Of a stretch of 64,000 bases of DNA, positions 49,101 to 57,981 are shown in pieces. Origin of the DNA: Thalassospira profundimaris (GTDB lineage Bacteria > Pseudomonadota > Alphaproteobacteria > Rhodospirillales > Thalassospiraceae); the NCBI RefSeq assembly GCF_003326755.1, contig NZ_JPWH01000016.1, forward strand, positions 1 through 64,000. Reading direction: 5' to 3'. Numbering within the stretch: position 1 is the stretch's first letter; each line of letters begins with the position of its first letter. A program made the position numbers and the translations under genes. The notes under the pieces were generated by a model that saw nothing but the letters and a program-made list of their open reading frames with translations, was not told where the DNA came from and did not search any database.

Positions 49101-52100
49101 CGGTAGCAGACTACGGAACGCTTGAGTTCCGTGACGTGACGATGAGTCTGACCGGTATTATTAATAATGTGCTGGCGCCGATTTTTGATAAAATCGACAG
49201 CATCCTTGATCCGGTTCGTCCGCTGGTCGAGTTTCTGACATCGCCGATTCCCGGTATTTCCGAAGTGATTGGCAATATGTCAATCCTCGATATGGCACGT
49301 TCGATTGGTGCAGCCAATGGTGGCGTCTTTGGATTTATCAGTACGGTCGATAACCTGCTTGACCTGATTGATACCGTTAACAAATTCCGGGAAGAGGCGG
49401 GAACAGATGCCCTTGGTGCCAATTTTGGTACCTTCAGCTATGATGGCGATACTGTCCTTCATAACAGTAAGGGTGTTGAAAGCATCAATCTTGCCGAGGT
49501 TATTAGTGGAAGCTATCCGTTTGGCAATTACGACGACTTCAAGACCAAATATGGTGTCGGTGGTCTGTTCGATGATCTGACCAAAGAAACCTGGCATAAT
49601 ATCTTTGAAGTGCCGATTCTTACGGATAAAAATTTGCCACTCAAACTTTTGACAGGCCAGACCGATGCAGTCGAACTGTTCCGTTTTGATCTGCCGAAAT
49701 TTGATCTTGAGTTCAACCTGAACAAAAGCTGGCCCTATCCGCTTTATCCGCCATTATTGATGCTTGAAATCGGAATTGGTACCGATCTCAAGGCAACGTT
49801 CGACTTTGCTGGTGGTTATGACCTCAAGGGTCTGGAAGACTTTGTCGATAGCGGGAATCCGATTTCGCTGTTTGATGGTTTCTATATCATCGATCAACAT
49901 GCTGGCTCCAAAGATCTGCCGGAAGTTGTTTTGAATGGCGAAATCTACGGGTCTGCCAGTTTGACGGTCAGCGCAGGTATTATTTCGGCCTCAGGCGGTC
50001 TGAAGCTTGCCTTGGGCACAACCATTTCCTTTGATCTGAACGATCCCAATCATGACGGCAAGGTACGGCCTTCCGAATTCCTGGCCTTGATGGAAATATC
50101 GCCGGAATATCTGTTTGAAATTCATGGTGAACTTTATATTCGTGTTGCGGCGATTGCCGATGTTACGGCACATCTGCTGTTCACGGATGTTACGATCTTT
50201 GAAATTGATTACACGATTTTCAAGGCAACCATCTTTACCTGGGATCTGGTTCCGCCAAGCGAACCGGTTCTTGGAACCCTGAGTGATGGCACCCTGACCA
50301 TCAATATGGGGACCCATGCCGGGGACCGTTTGGTTGATAACACCGAAGACGGTGATGAAACCTTCTATATCAAGCATGTTGGCGGAACCGAAGGGAATGA
50401 GACAATTGAGGTTCGTTCCTCGCTGTTTGATAATCTGGTTCAGACTTTCCACAATGTTAAATCCGTGGTCGCCTATGGCGGTGCGGGTAATGACCAAATC
50501 ATCCTGAGCGGTATTACATCGGATATGGTTCTTGATGGCGGGGCCGGGGACGACGTGATCCGTCTGGATGGCAACGGTATTTCCGGTGGTACCATGAGCA
50601 CGGGCAGTGCTGTTATTCGTGCCGGTAAGGGGGACGACACCATTTATGGCGGGTCGGGTGCTGACAAAATTTATGGTGATGTTGGCAATGACACCATCTA
50701 TGCCGGGGCCGGGAATGATTATGTCGAGGCCGGAAGCGGCAACGACATCATTCATGGCGGTACCGGGGATGACATCGTTTATGGTGGCTCCGGCAATGAC
50801 GACATTTTTGGCGAGGATGGTAATGACACCCTGTATGGCGAGCGTGGTCTTGACCTGATCGTTGGTGGTCTGGGTGACGATAAACTGTATGGTGGTGATG
50901 GTTCCGACCGCATGTTCGGTGACGAAACCAGCTCGACCGCAATCAGCCTGACGCTGGTCTCCTCGGCCTCGGAGGGTGGCAATGACGTCCTGAATGGTGA
51001 TGACGGCGACGACTATATGTTTGGCGGTGCTGGTACTGACGAGGTTAACGGGGGTGATGGTAACGACATCATCTTTGGCGATACCGGCACCATCACCTTT
51101 GACAATAACGGTATGCTGATTGACGCCAATACTGATATTGCCGCGTTGGTTGGCGGGAACGACACGATTACCGGTGGTGACAACGAAGACATCATTTTTG
51201 GCGGTATCGGCGATGACTTTATTGATGGTGGCAACCACAATGACGTGCTGCTGGGTGATACCGGTCTGGTTCAGGGGGCTGCTGGTGCCACAACGCCGGG
51301 TCAGTATCTGGTCAAGGGTGATAATAAGGCAACGGGCAAGGACACCATCAAGGGGGGCAGTGGCAACGACATCCTGGTTGGTGGTCTGGGGTCTGACACA
51401 CTCTATGGTGAAGTTGGCCGTGATGTTGTTGGCGGTGATAATATCAGCCTGCTGCGCAGCCAGCCCAATACGATCCTTGATGTGATTTCTGTTGAAACCG
51501 TTGATGAAGGTCAAGGTTCTTCCGATACCATCGATGGTGGTTCGGGCTCGGACATGCTGCTGGGCGGCGGCGGGAGCGAAACCCTGTTCGGTGGGACGGG
51601 TTCGGACATTATTCTTGGCGATTATGGCAAGATCGAACCGTCAACCGGACTTGGTGCAACGATTACCGGGCGTGACGGCAGCAATAGCGGTGACGACCTG
51701 ATCAATGCCGATAGCGGCTATGACGTTGTGATTGGTGGTGGCGGCAACGACACCATTGATGGTGGCGAAGGCAATGATACCCTGTTGGGCGATATCGGGA
51801 CGGTCACGCGTGACAAGGTTAGCCGTATTTCACGGGCGGAAACCACATTTGAAAATGTTGGCGGCAATGATGTTATCAATGGCCGTGCCGATAATGACGT
51901 GATCATTGGCGGTACGGGGGCGGATACGCTCACCGGTGAAGACGGTATCGATGTCATTCTGGGGGATCTCGGCTATGTCACCCCGGCCAATGGTACGGAT
52001 GCCGATATTGTTGCGCGCAATGGTTTAAATGGCGGTAACGATACCCTTTACGGCAATGCGGGCAATGACTTCCTGATTGGTGGTGGTGCTGCAGATGTCA

Positions 52101-55100
52101 TCTTTGGTGGCGAAGGCAATAATTTTGTCGCCGGTGACAATGCAGCGGTAACGCGCAGCACTTACACCGTCGAAGAAGGATCGGATGATCCGCTGAGTGA
52201 ACTTGCCGCCGACCCGGTTCTGAAGTTTGAAACGGTTGATGAAGACAATGGTGGCAACGATACCATCGAAACCGGTGCGGGCGATGATGTGATCCTGGGT
52301 GGCATCGGTGATGACACCATTACCGCTGGTGACGGCAATGACATTATTCTGGGTGATCTTGGCATCGTCATTCCGGTTGGCAGTGTCGGGCCCGATGTGA
52401 TTGCGCGCAATGGCAGCCTTGGTACGACCAACAACGATACCATCAGCGCGGGTGACGGAAACAAGGTTGTGCTGGGGGGCTCCGGTAATGACACCATCAC
52501 CATTGGTACCGGTGCAACCAATGGGGCGGGTTTCACCAACTATGTCTCGGGCGATCTTGCCGCACTGAAGCGTGATGGCGACGGCAACCTGATCAGCTTT
52601 GAAACGGTTGAAGAAAGCATTGGTGGGAATGACATCATCACGACGGGTGCTTCGACCGGTAACGATTTCATCCTGGGTGGTACCGGTGATGACGCTATTA
52701 CCAGCTATAATGGGAACGACACTATTCTGGGTGATCTCGGCCAAATCATTCGTGTCGGCACGGTCGGATTGGAAGTCACGGCGCGGAATGGTGACATCGT
52801 TCTGAATGGTACGACCAACAAAGACATTATTACAGCCGGTGACGGGAACAAGATCGTTCTGGGTGGTTCTGGTGGAGACACCATCACCATTGGTACCGGC
52901 GCGACCAGTGGTTCAGGTTTCACCAACTATATCTCTGGCGACCTTGCCGAACTGAAACAGGATGCCGATGGCAATCTGATCAGCTTTGAAACGGTTGAAG
53001 AGGCTATTGGTGGTAATGACATCATTACCAGCGGCACATCTACAGGCGCGTCTACAGGGAATGATTTCATCCTGGGTGGTACCGGTGACGACACTATTAC
53101 CAGCTATAATGGGAACGACACTATTCTAGGTGATTTGGGTCAAATCGTTCGAGTTGGCACGGTCGGACTGGAAGTCACGGCGCGGAATGGTGACATCGTT
53201 CTGAATGGTACGACCAACAAAGACACCATTACAGCCGGTGACGGGAACAAGATCGTCCTGGGTGGTTCTGGTGGAGACACCATCACCATTGGTACCGGCG
53301 CGACCAGTGGTGCAGGCTTCACCAATTATATCTCCGGCGACCTTGCCGAACTGAAACAGGATGCCGATGGCAATCTGATCAGCTTTGAAACGGTTGAAGA
53401 AAGCATTGGCGGTAATGACAACATTACCACAGGCACCTCGACCGGGAATGATTTCATCCTGGGTGGGATCGGCTCCGATACCATTTATGGCTATAATGGT
53501 ACCGATATTATTCTTGGCGATCTTGGCATCATCATCCCGGTCGGCAATGCCGGACCGGATATAATTGCACGGAATGGCAATATCGGTACAGCCAATGGCG
53601 ACGAGATTTATGCCGATGACGGCAACAAGGTTGTTCTGGGTGGTTCCGGTGATGACACGATTATCATTGGTACGGGCGCAACAAATGGGGCGGGTTTCAC
53701 CAATTATGTTTCGGGCGACCTTGCTGAACTGAAACGTGATGGCGACGGCAACCTTCTCAGCTTTGAAACGGTTGAAGAAACCATTAGTGGTGATGACAAC
53801 ATCACGACCGGCGCGTCGACCGGGATTGACTTTGTTCTGGGTGGTATCGGCAAAGATACGATCAAAACCGGCAATGGCGATGACACCATTCTCGGCGACC
53901 TTGGCATTGTTGTTCCGAAATGGAGCGTTGGCGCAGATGTCAAGGGCCGCAATGGCGATTTGGATACTGCTGCTGATGACGTCATTAATGCCGGGAATGG
54001 CAATAACGTTGTTATTGGCGGGTCGGGATCCGATACCATCACAACCGGTAGCGGCGAGGATTATATCTCTGGCGATCTGGCGGAACTGACTCGCAAGGCG
54101 GACGGGACGCTGGTGCTGTTTGAGACGGTTGAGGAAAGCGTTGGCGGACATGACACCGTTACGGCCGGTGCGGGCAATGACGTCATTTTTGGCGGACAGG
54201 GCAATGATACGATTACGGCCGGTTCGGGTGACGATGTTATCCTGGGGGATGCCGGATACCTGAAACTTGATGATTCGCCGATCTTTGTGATTGCCGAGAA
54301 GAAAGACTGGGATCTGGGCACCCATTATACCCTTGAAACGCGTAATCAGGCCGTGGGCGGAAATGATCGCATTTTTGGTAATGATGGCAATGACATCATT
54401 ATTGGTGGCTCGTTTGATGATTATATGGAAGGCAATGACGGCAATGACGCCATTATTGGCGACCAGGGCGGGGCAACCTATCGGAACACCACAGACCGCC
54501 TTGAAATTCATACCAAGGAATTGCTGGCTGCAAATAACGGCAACGACACGCTGTTTGGCAATGCAGGCAATGACGAACTGATCGGCGGTGCCTTTGAAGA
54601 TGATCTGTTTGGCGGTGCCAATGACGACATTCTGATCGGGGACGAAGGCGAAGTTTATTACGGTTTCGTTCCGCGTGAAGCGGGCAAGGAATATCACGAC
54701 AGTCTGCCGCGTATGGCCCGTTCAACGGAATCCTTTACCGGTCGTCATGACACCCTTGATTCCGGTTCCGGTGTGGACTTTATCCTGGGTGGGGAACAGC
54801 CAAACTTCATCGTTGCAGATAAGAAACTCGACCTGGTTCAGATCGAAAACGGTGAATTCCGTATCGATGAAAAACGGAATTCCAAAACCGAATTCCCGGC
54901 CTTCCAGGGCGATCCGATCCTGCAACCGCAGGCGGCCTATTTCGCAAAGGATCAGCGTCCCGAACCGACCGCGCCCCGAAATGAACCGTCTTCGTCAACA
55001 CAATCGACTGGATCCGGTTTTGGTGGCCTGAATCAGGGCACGTCCGGAACATCGCAGACCCTTGGCCTTGACCCGCGCGGCACATTTGATGCGTCAATGA

Positions 55101-55678
55101 TCCCGCAAGTGATGATCCCGCAGCGCACCAGCAGTGTTGTGGATAATACCATCGCGGAATTCATCGAAGGCGCAACACTGCTTGAACCGGTCCGGCATGC
55201 CTCGGACGGACAGGCTGGTGCTACACCGTCGGTTTCTTTCGGCGGTCAGGTCAGCACGCCGAGCGGTGCAAATGATCAGCCTGCGACGGGGCCGGATACA
55301 GGTTCTGCAACACAGGGGGCTGGAAATTCGCCGGCACCGGCATCAAATAATGGAACAGCAGCAGGTGGCGCAGCACCGGAAGGAGCACCCGCGGGGGCTC
55401 CGGGTGGTGATGCACCGCAGTCTGACAGTGGTGAGTCTTCTTCTGGCCAGGATGCACAACCGCAGGATGGTGCTTTCCTCTGGCTTGATGAAAACGGCCG
55501 TTATGTTGATTTCGCTGCATTGGCCCCCTCGGGTGGTACGTCGTTGATTTTCGATGCGGATTCCGGTTTGTGGCTGAACGATGCCGCGACGGGCGATGCA
55601 CCGATTTTCGTGCCGGAACTGGCCCAGGGTATGAATCAGCCGGTGGTGGAAATCACACAGGCATCCCGGGCCGCGTAA
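43181..55678 (+). CDS. Giant LEPR-XLL / RTX surface or secreted protein
   Basis: 4,165 residues. The N-terminus is very basic, has no Sec signal, and carries the LEPR-XLL motif (IEPRVLLSADP, residues 50-60) found at the start of many giant RTX proteins. Residues about 65-2,380 contain repeated hook-protein-like units (patterns such as GDLVTAISAAL with a following K/NGKLVFTAT). From about 2,430 to 3,870 come calcium-binding RTX nonapeptides (GGxGxDxIx) in several blocks, including near-identical 120-130-residue repeats. A proline/alanine/glycine-rich linker and an FLWLDENGRYVDFAALAPSG tail end the protein. The start is GTG 43181 (AGGGG upstream) or ATG 43208. It is probably exported by the four genes downstream and acts in adhesion or biofilm. 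Confidence 0.9.
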   Translation: MIFGKRRHSMRTIRNWVSGKRKHDRDAKVSHAALLAAPIRTTRRLHVEPIEPRVLLSADPLETKYTDDISAALTQVENLLDNLEGHDLFADPLPMVVGTEASSGAGAIADISDIFHQNLVDPLDNIVAAIENDQTDDLSNLQTDWKAFFEESGYYNADDSSLTIEHSEVNGKDVFKVVMSQEIDRDFTIGADDPTRDYNISLDTNGHMNLTFDIGFTLTVDQGAASESSAVTFSLDSLSLKSSVDQDLTGHTLTLGIVPFKVGGTANDASDGGIKYSVTLNVVDGDKLDNKSTSELSSISNLTNYVTVNAANNGDANTVLASLPLTLEGPAAGISGIAAGTNPDITVTGHVVGLNEEVNVSMNSELQLLSNFDAKDFLAIMNNFVSAVDSIDQGDVLDASLPFTDGLTIGEAVDLAAKMENIIAQLSSEVGVLGFDEHQSATASDANSSVDLVSDVIDLSEHPFPNNGFTFVLTLDGQEVNVAVPNDSAPDDSDDNQPIDSLGDLVTAISAALATTTVKDRVSVSQQNGKLVFTATKNDDNKAAKLEIGSLAGKTSFTNIVEFSQQAGELLGFTGTAEQMIDALNLRFVDGSLAMDIAYSDSQDYSGDVNFNAGSAIGSLDSLTATGGSISVTSTIGVSATLLFDMHALGHDVDWSSETPLLKNLFDGNGIVTADDGKADLQITMRDGTQYTLDVDKNWTVEQLVDQLNALDENLDVSLDTDTFRITITDSSVSSSDNAGDMGLSLGKNAYTDTTASTPSAVLSGNIADNADFTEATSFILKVGKFPPVIVNIAADSERTTAEAFANAVNAALSGIEVPKEQLGAKDSDKNLLQKHYSDIVQVSVGEEDGKAVLKVATSISSVFDADTKKVSERNLINSSLRMDAVDLTVTSINDSLVGLNLGIEGSNQANSSESVGRITGSALHGDSYAKHLGLQNMNTAVHIDMSITNLDATGRVGLIDFTADGSGSVLLNAVVSVDNSFTDPESGQTAPTTARDVLVTASGENTSIDTIADVHFSSGNGDQPYAQLTLSNVDISGDVLDDVTVGNISITMDQLASISDLQNLTPTVDLGGLDSENVAALTDLDVDSIAAALQNALQYISGKYAGSDLAVDLPLLGMSATGLLDFAADMKAKLLAFKNNPSSGLADLESALKTAFGMDANSDAIDVHLTQDQTALMIDINYSPAGLTSQESLNLAIGDLADQANDQAVKDLLGGLENIVDVNGTGLVDVTAAATVGLTLGFRLSQPENSTPATGSTTIGNLNGGQGIGTNASNKTDLSIKLANGESFEVDLDALITSGATVSDIIAGIEQAATSAGIDSSELTIEIDGNGSLVFTDLTTADAASIPSGLDDLGLDSNASGGVISGTFGDEFNPAAAFDFAISVNGAAPVTIHLDADENRTTSDFEAALQRALGAAFMDTVNVDGIADSVPDYAALGNLITVSVSGQTLSLTADTDLLGGGASLQVSDVATTSAEPGLVIKSVNGSTAAEDLGIAGTQTTAVDNARILTGGKLYADGNNDRFFIDTQNSKVHFDLTVSANDLNFNTNFGAATGKVSGGSVALGSLAGSTVAGQSGFGVSGPAKFDLTLNDEYNGSANDDRLYFNELDSNDIANIASVSSDVAVKADLQLSIGGVDFNPGVGVQASDYFGDGKVVKVTSADLGDSLDSGSILNNPGLLLNGLDYFLSQLEGQIENRLLELDLPFIGDALGVTAQYFEDLHEGLIDSISEAIQDFQDDNPGVVVPTNIVAENAIEAVLKQLGAVDGSDHSKNVDVISVYDQDIDEVRFSADIHWDFFDQAVALVNDLGIAGLGIDISSGSVNLTLGMDFDFDFGVNAAQGFFVDTSAIDELVVDFSLGFNGLDADGRQGILNSDITDKASAFSGKVTFDINPDQGNNVDNNIDSNSRAHDGRLAFGEVRTVNHLFNSRIDAEGQLDLNLRSSAAGAASGLGLPEISHELFVDFDFHQQFGNGTTAVADYGTLEFRDVTMSLTGIINNVLAPIFDKIDSILDPVRPLVEFLTSPIPGISEVIGNMSILDMARSIGAANGGVFGFISTVDNLLDLIDTVNKFREEAGTDALGANFGTFSYDGDTVLHNSKGVESINLAEVISGSYPFGNYDDFKTKYGVGGLFDDLTKETWHNIFEVPILTDKNLPLKLLTGQTDAVELFRFDLPKFDLEFNLNKSWPYPLYPPLLMLEIGIGTDLKATFDFAGGYDLKGLEDFVDSGNPISLFDGFYIIDQHAGSKDLPEVVLNGEIYGSASLTVSAGIISASGGLKLALGTTISFDLNDPNHDGKVRPSEFLALMEISPEYLFEIHGELYIRVAAIADVTAHLLFTDVTIFEIDYTIFKATIFTWDLVPPSEPVLGTLSDGTLTINMGTHAGDRLVDNTEDGDETFYIKHVGGTEGNETIEVRSSLFDNLVQTFHNVKSVVAYGGAGNDQIILSGITSDMVLDGGAGDDVIRLDGNGISGGTMSTGSAVIRAGKGDDTIYGGSGADKIYGDVGNDTIYAGAGNDYVEAGSGNDIIHGGTGDDIVYGGSGNDDIFGEDGNDTLYGERGLDLIVGGLGDDKLYGGDGSDRMFGDETSSTAISLTLVSSASEGGNDVLNGDDGDDYMFGGAGTDEVNGGDGNDIIFGDTGTITFDNNGMLIDANTDIAALVGGNDTITGGDNEDIIFGGIGDDFIDGGNHNDVLLGDTGLVQGAAGATTPGQYLVKGDNKATGKDTIKGGSGNDILVGGLGSDTLYGEVGRDVVGGDNISLLRSQPNTILDVISVETVDEGQGSSDTIDGGSGSDMLLGGGGSETLFGGTGSDIILGDYGKIEPSTGLGATITGRDGSNSGDDLINADSGYDVVIGGGGNDTIDGGEGNDTLLGDIGTVTRDKVSRISRAETTFENVGGNDVINGRADNDVIIGGTGADTLTGEDGIDVILGDLGYVTPANGTDADIVARNGLNGGNDTLYGNAGNDFLIGGGAADVIFGGEGNNFVAGDNAAVTRSTYTVEEGSDDPLSELAADPVLKFETVDEDNGGNDTIETGAGDDVILGGIGDDTITAGDGNDIILGDLGIVIPVGSVGPDVIARNGSLGTTNNDTISAGDGNKVVLGGSGNDTITIGTGATNGAGFTNYVSGDLAALKRDGDGNLISFETVEESIGGNDIITTGASTGNDFILGGTGDDAITSYNGNDTILGDLGQIIRVGTVGLEVTARNGDIVLNGTTNKDIITAGDGNKIVLGGSGGDTITIGTGATSGSGFTNYISGDLAELKQDADGNLISFETVEEAIGGNDIITSGTSTGASTGNDFILGGTGDDTITSYNGNDTILGDLGQIVRVGTVGLEVTARNGDIVLNGTTNKDTITAGDGNKIVLGGSGGDTITIGTGATSGAGFTNYISGDLAELKQDADGNLISFETVEESIGGNDNITTGTSTGNDFILGGIGSDTIYGYNGTDIILGDLGIIIPVGNAGPDIIARNGNIGTANGDEIYADDGNKVVLGGSGDDTIIIGTGATNGAGFTNYVSGDLAELKRDGDGNLLSFETVEETISGDDNITTGASTGIDFVLGGIGKDTIKTGNGDDTILGDLGIVVPKWSVGADVKGRNGDLDTAADDVINAGNGNNVVIGGSGSDTITTGSGEDYISGDLAELTRKADGTLVLFETVEESVGGHDTVTAGAGNDVIFGGQGNDTITAGSGDDVILGDAGYLKLDDSPIFVIAEKKDWDLGTHYTLETRNQAVGGNDRIFGNDGNDIIIGGSFDDYMEGNDGNDAIIGDQGGATYRNTTDRLEIHTKELLAANNGNDTLFGNAGNDELIGGAFEDDLFGGANDDILIGDEGEVYYGFVPREAGKEYHDSLPRMARSTESFTGRHDTLDSGSGVDFILGGEQPNFIVADKKLDLVQIENGEFRIDEKRNSKTEFPAFQGDPILQPQAAYFAKDQRPEPTAPRNEPSSSTQSTGSGFGGLNQGTSGTSQTLGLDPRGTFDASMIPQVMIPQRTSSVVDNTIAEFIEGATLLEPVRHASDGQAGATPSVSFGGQVSTPSGANDQPATGPDTGSATQGAGNSPAPASNNGTAAGGAAPEGAPAGAPGGDAPQSDSGESSSGQDAQPQDGAFLWLDENGRYVDFAALAPSGGTSLIFDADSGLWLNDAATGDAPIFVPELAQGMNQPVVEITQASRAA
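52226..54121 (+). repeat. Tandem coding repeats in the RTX region
   Basis: A repeat of 119-133 codons is bounded by recurrent FETVEE/FETVDE motifs, whose TTT codons lie at 52226, 52598, 52985, 53384, 53762 and 54119; all intervals are multiples of 3. The units centred near 52800 and 53200 are almost identical in DNA, so this duplication is recent; the second carries a small STGAS-type insertion. Such repeats allow length variation by recombination. Confidence 0.85.
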
Positions 55679-55734
55679 GCCCGACACCTTGCTGACAATT
55701 TGAATTTACGAGTGAATATAAGGATTTACAAAGA

Positions 55735-56031
55735 ATGACCGAAAATACCAAACCGCAGTCGGGTGTCGCGACGGATGCAGACCAGCGCAAAATCAACTGG
55801 GATGATTCCAACATGCGCAGCACCTATGCCAACGTATCGAACGTTGCCAGCACGCGCGAAGAGGTCATGTTCCTGTTTGGTACCAGCCAGGTCTGGAGCA
55901 GCGGGCAGGGTGATGTACGCGTTCAATTGAGTGATCGCATCATCATGAGCCCGTTTGCGGCCAAGCGCCTTAAAAAGATCCTGGATCACACGCTGGGCGA
56001 ATATGAACGGGTTTATGGCAAACTCGACTAA
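55735..56031 (+). CDS. Small DUF3467-like protein
   Basis: 98 residues resembling DUF3467. The pattern YANVSNVASTREEVMFLFGT followed by a short strand segment and MSPFAAKRLKKILDHTLGEY is typical of the family. It has no signal peptide or membrane segment and is probably cytoplasmic. It lies 56 bp after the giant RTX gene and 81 bp before the export genes. A role as chaperone, adaptor or regulator for RTX export is inferred from this place; the biochemical function of the family is unknown to me. AAGGA lies about 10 bp before the ATG. Confidence 0.8.
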   Translation: MTENTKPQSGVATDADQRKINWDDSNMRSTYANVSNVASTREEVMFLFGTSQVWSSGQGDVRVQLSDRIIMSPFAAKRLKKILDHTLGEYERVYGKLD

Positions 56032-56112
56032 GCTCGGGTTTGCCTGACGGCTCTGTTTTGAGGGGAATGGAGATGACTTGCGGGGGACTGATTATCGGGG
56101 ATTGGGGGCGTT

Positions 56113-57981
56113 TTGAACACTATTCCCGGTAATCCGCCACTGGGCGATGCGTCGGGGTTTATATCCCCTGAATTATGGCGCAAGCTTTCATCGGCACGGT
56201 CTTTTTCGGACCTGGCCGATGGCTGGATTGATTTGTGTCGTGCCAACCTGGAACTTGTTCTGGGGGTAAAGCCTGGCGAAATTGTTGTGGCCTTTAACAG
56301 TGCCGAAGGTGCCAACAGGCATTTTCGCGTCGCTGCCTATCGGGGTGCCGATAACAGCCCGGGCGCGGCTCTGACACAGGTTGTCCAGCGCAGCCTTGTT
56401 GTGCGCAGTGGTGTTGCCACCACCAACCCGGAAATGGGCACCGGCTATGTTTCAAACGTCATTTTTGTTGATGACGATTTGAAAGGCGCGGTTGGCGTTG
56501 TTTTGCCAACTGCCGATACCCAGCGCCTGAACCTTGCAATGCGGTGCCTGCAATGGAATGCGGCGTGGCTGGCAGGTTTCTGGCGGGGGGAACAATATCG
56601 CGATACCGCCGAAACTGTTGCCTTGCGCTATGGTCAACACGCCAGTTCCGCCCTGCTTTCCTGTACCGACATCGAGGCGGGCGCAACAAGTTGCGCCACT
56701 GTTATGGCCGATGACCTTGTTGCCAACCGGGTGACGATTGGCCTGGTCAAGGGGCGGCATGTTCGTATTCTTGGATCTTCTCATACCGCATCGGTAACAG
56801 CCAAGAGTGACCGGGTGCATCTGATCGTCGATGCCATGCGCGAGGCGGTTTACCAGAACGCGCCGGTTTATTTTTCCGGTGCTGGCAGCAGTTCGCAAAC
56901 CGCCACCGAAAGCCATGCTAAGCTGGTGGAAGGGCGCGAAAAGGCGTGGGTGGGGTCCTGGCCGGTAGCATTGCCAGATGTTGCCGATGGCATCATTGTT
57001 GTTCAGATTGAATGCAACCTTGATCAAAGTCTGCGTGTTCAGGCTCTTGGGGGTGTTATTGCCGGTTTGGTCGCTCCGGCCTTTGGGCTGCAAATGGCAG
57101 CTTCACGCGGCACACTGGACCGTTTTTACCGACGTGCCAACCGGGCGATGGGCTGGGTTTTTGGCCTGCATCATGCCCGTATCAAGGCGATTGCCGCCCT
57201 GATCGTGTTGCTGTTTGCCGCCAGCCTGATCATTCATATGCCCTATCGCGTCAGTGCGGAAACCGAAGTACAGGGCCTGGTCCAGCGTGCCGTTCCGGCA
57301 CCCTTTGACGGCTTTATTGCCGAAGGCCTGGTGCGGGCGGGTGATGTTGTTCAGAAGGGCGATGTTCTGGGTCGCATGGAAACTCGGGAACTGGAACTGC
57401 ACCGCTTTGAACTGCAAAGTTCGATTGTGGAAAGCCAGCGCAAGATCGAGGCGGCGACAGGCGAACGCGATCTGTCCGAAGCGCGGATTTTGCGATCCCG
57501 GATGCAGCAGGCGATTTCCGAACTGGAACTGGTTAAAAGCCAGTTGGCCCGGACCGCGTTGACAGCCCCTTTTAGCGGGTATGTTATCGAAGGCGACCTG
57601 TCACAGAAAATCGGATCGCCGGTCAAGGAAGGCGATGTGCTGTTCGAGCTTAGTCCCCTTAACCAATACCGCCTGAAGCTGAAGGTGAACGAAAAGGACA
57701 TTCGCTATATTGCTGTGGGGCAGGAAGGTGCGTTGCTGCTTCATGCACGGCCCAACAGCCTTGATCAAATTACGGTTGATCGCATATCGCCGATTTCCGA
57801 AGCCAGCGACGGCGAAAATTACTTTAATGTCGAAGCCCTGCTGTTAAACCCGCAGCAGGACCTGCAACCGGGTATGCGCGGTGTTGCCAAGGTTGAAACC
57901 CAACCGAAATCCATTTTCTGGATTTATACCCATCCGCTGTGGGACTGGATGCGCCTGCAATTGTGGCGGATCCTGCCATGA
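56113..57981 (+). CDS. GAF-like / HlyD fusion, inner-membrane adaptor
   Basis: 622 residues. The N-terminal roughly 340 residues are cytoplasmic and GAF-like (GVKPGEIVVAFNSAEGANRH; IFVDDDLKGAVGVVLPTADT), possibly two such domains. One membrane segment follows (357-378, IKAIAALIVLLFAASLIIHM), then a periplasmic HlyD-type part with a split lipoyl domain (VPAPFDGFIAEGLVRAGDVV and LTAPFSGYVIEGDLSQKIG) around a helical hairpin. It would bridge inner and outer membrane components while sensing a cytoplasmic signal. The start is TTG 56113 with GGGGG 4 bp upstream; no earlier start is available. It overlaps the next gene by 4 bp (ATGA). Confidence 0.85.
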   Translation: MNTIPGNPPLGDASGFISPELWRKLSSARSFSDLADGWIDLCRANLELVLGVKPGEIVVAFNSAEGANRHFRVAAYRGADNSPGAALTQVVQRSLVVRSGVATTNPEMGTGYVSNVIFVDDDLKGAVGVVLPTADTQRLNLAMRCLQWNAAWLAGFWRGEQYRDTAETVALRYGQHASSALLSCTDIEAGATSCATVMADDLVANRVTIGLVKGRHVRILGSSHTASVTAKSDRVHLIVDAMREAVYQNAPVYFSGAGSSSQTATESHAKLVEGREKAWVGSWPVALPDVADGIIVVQIECNLDQSLRVQALGGVIAGLVAPAFGLQMAASRGTLDRFYRRANRAMGWVFGLHHARIKAIAALIVLLFAASLIIHMPYRVSAETEVQGLVQRAVPAPFDGFIAEGLVRAGDVVQKGDVLGRMETRELELHRFELQSSIVESQRKIEAATGERDLSEARILRSRMQQAISELELVKSQLARTALTAPFSGYVIEGDLSQKIGSPVKEGDVLFELSPLNQYRLKLKVNEKDIRYIAVGQEGALLLHARPNSLDQITVDRISPISEASDGENYFNVEALLLNPQQDLQPGMRGVAKVETQPKSIFWIYTHPLWDWMRLQLWRILP

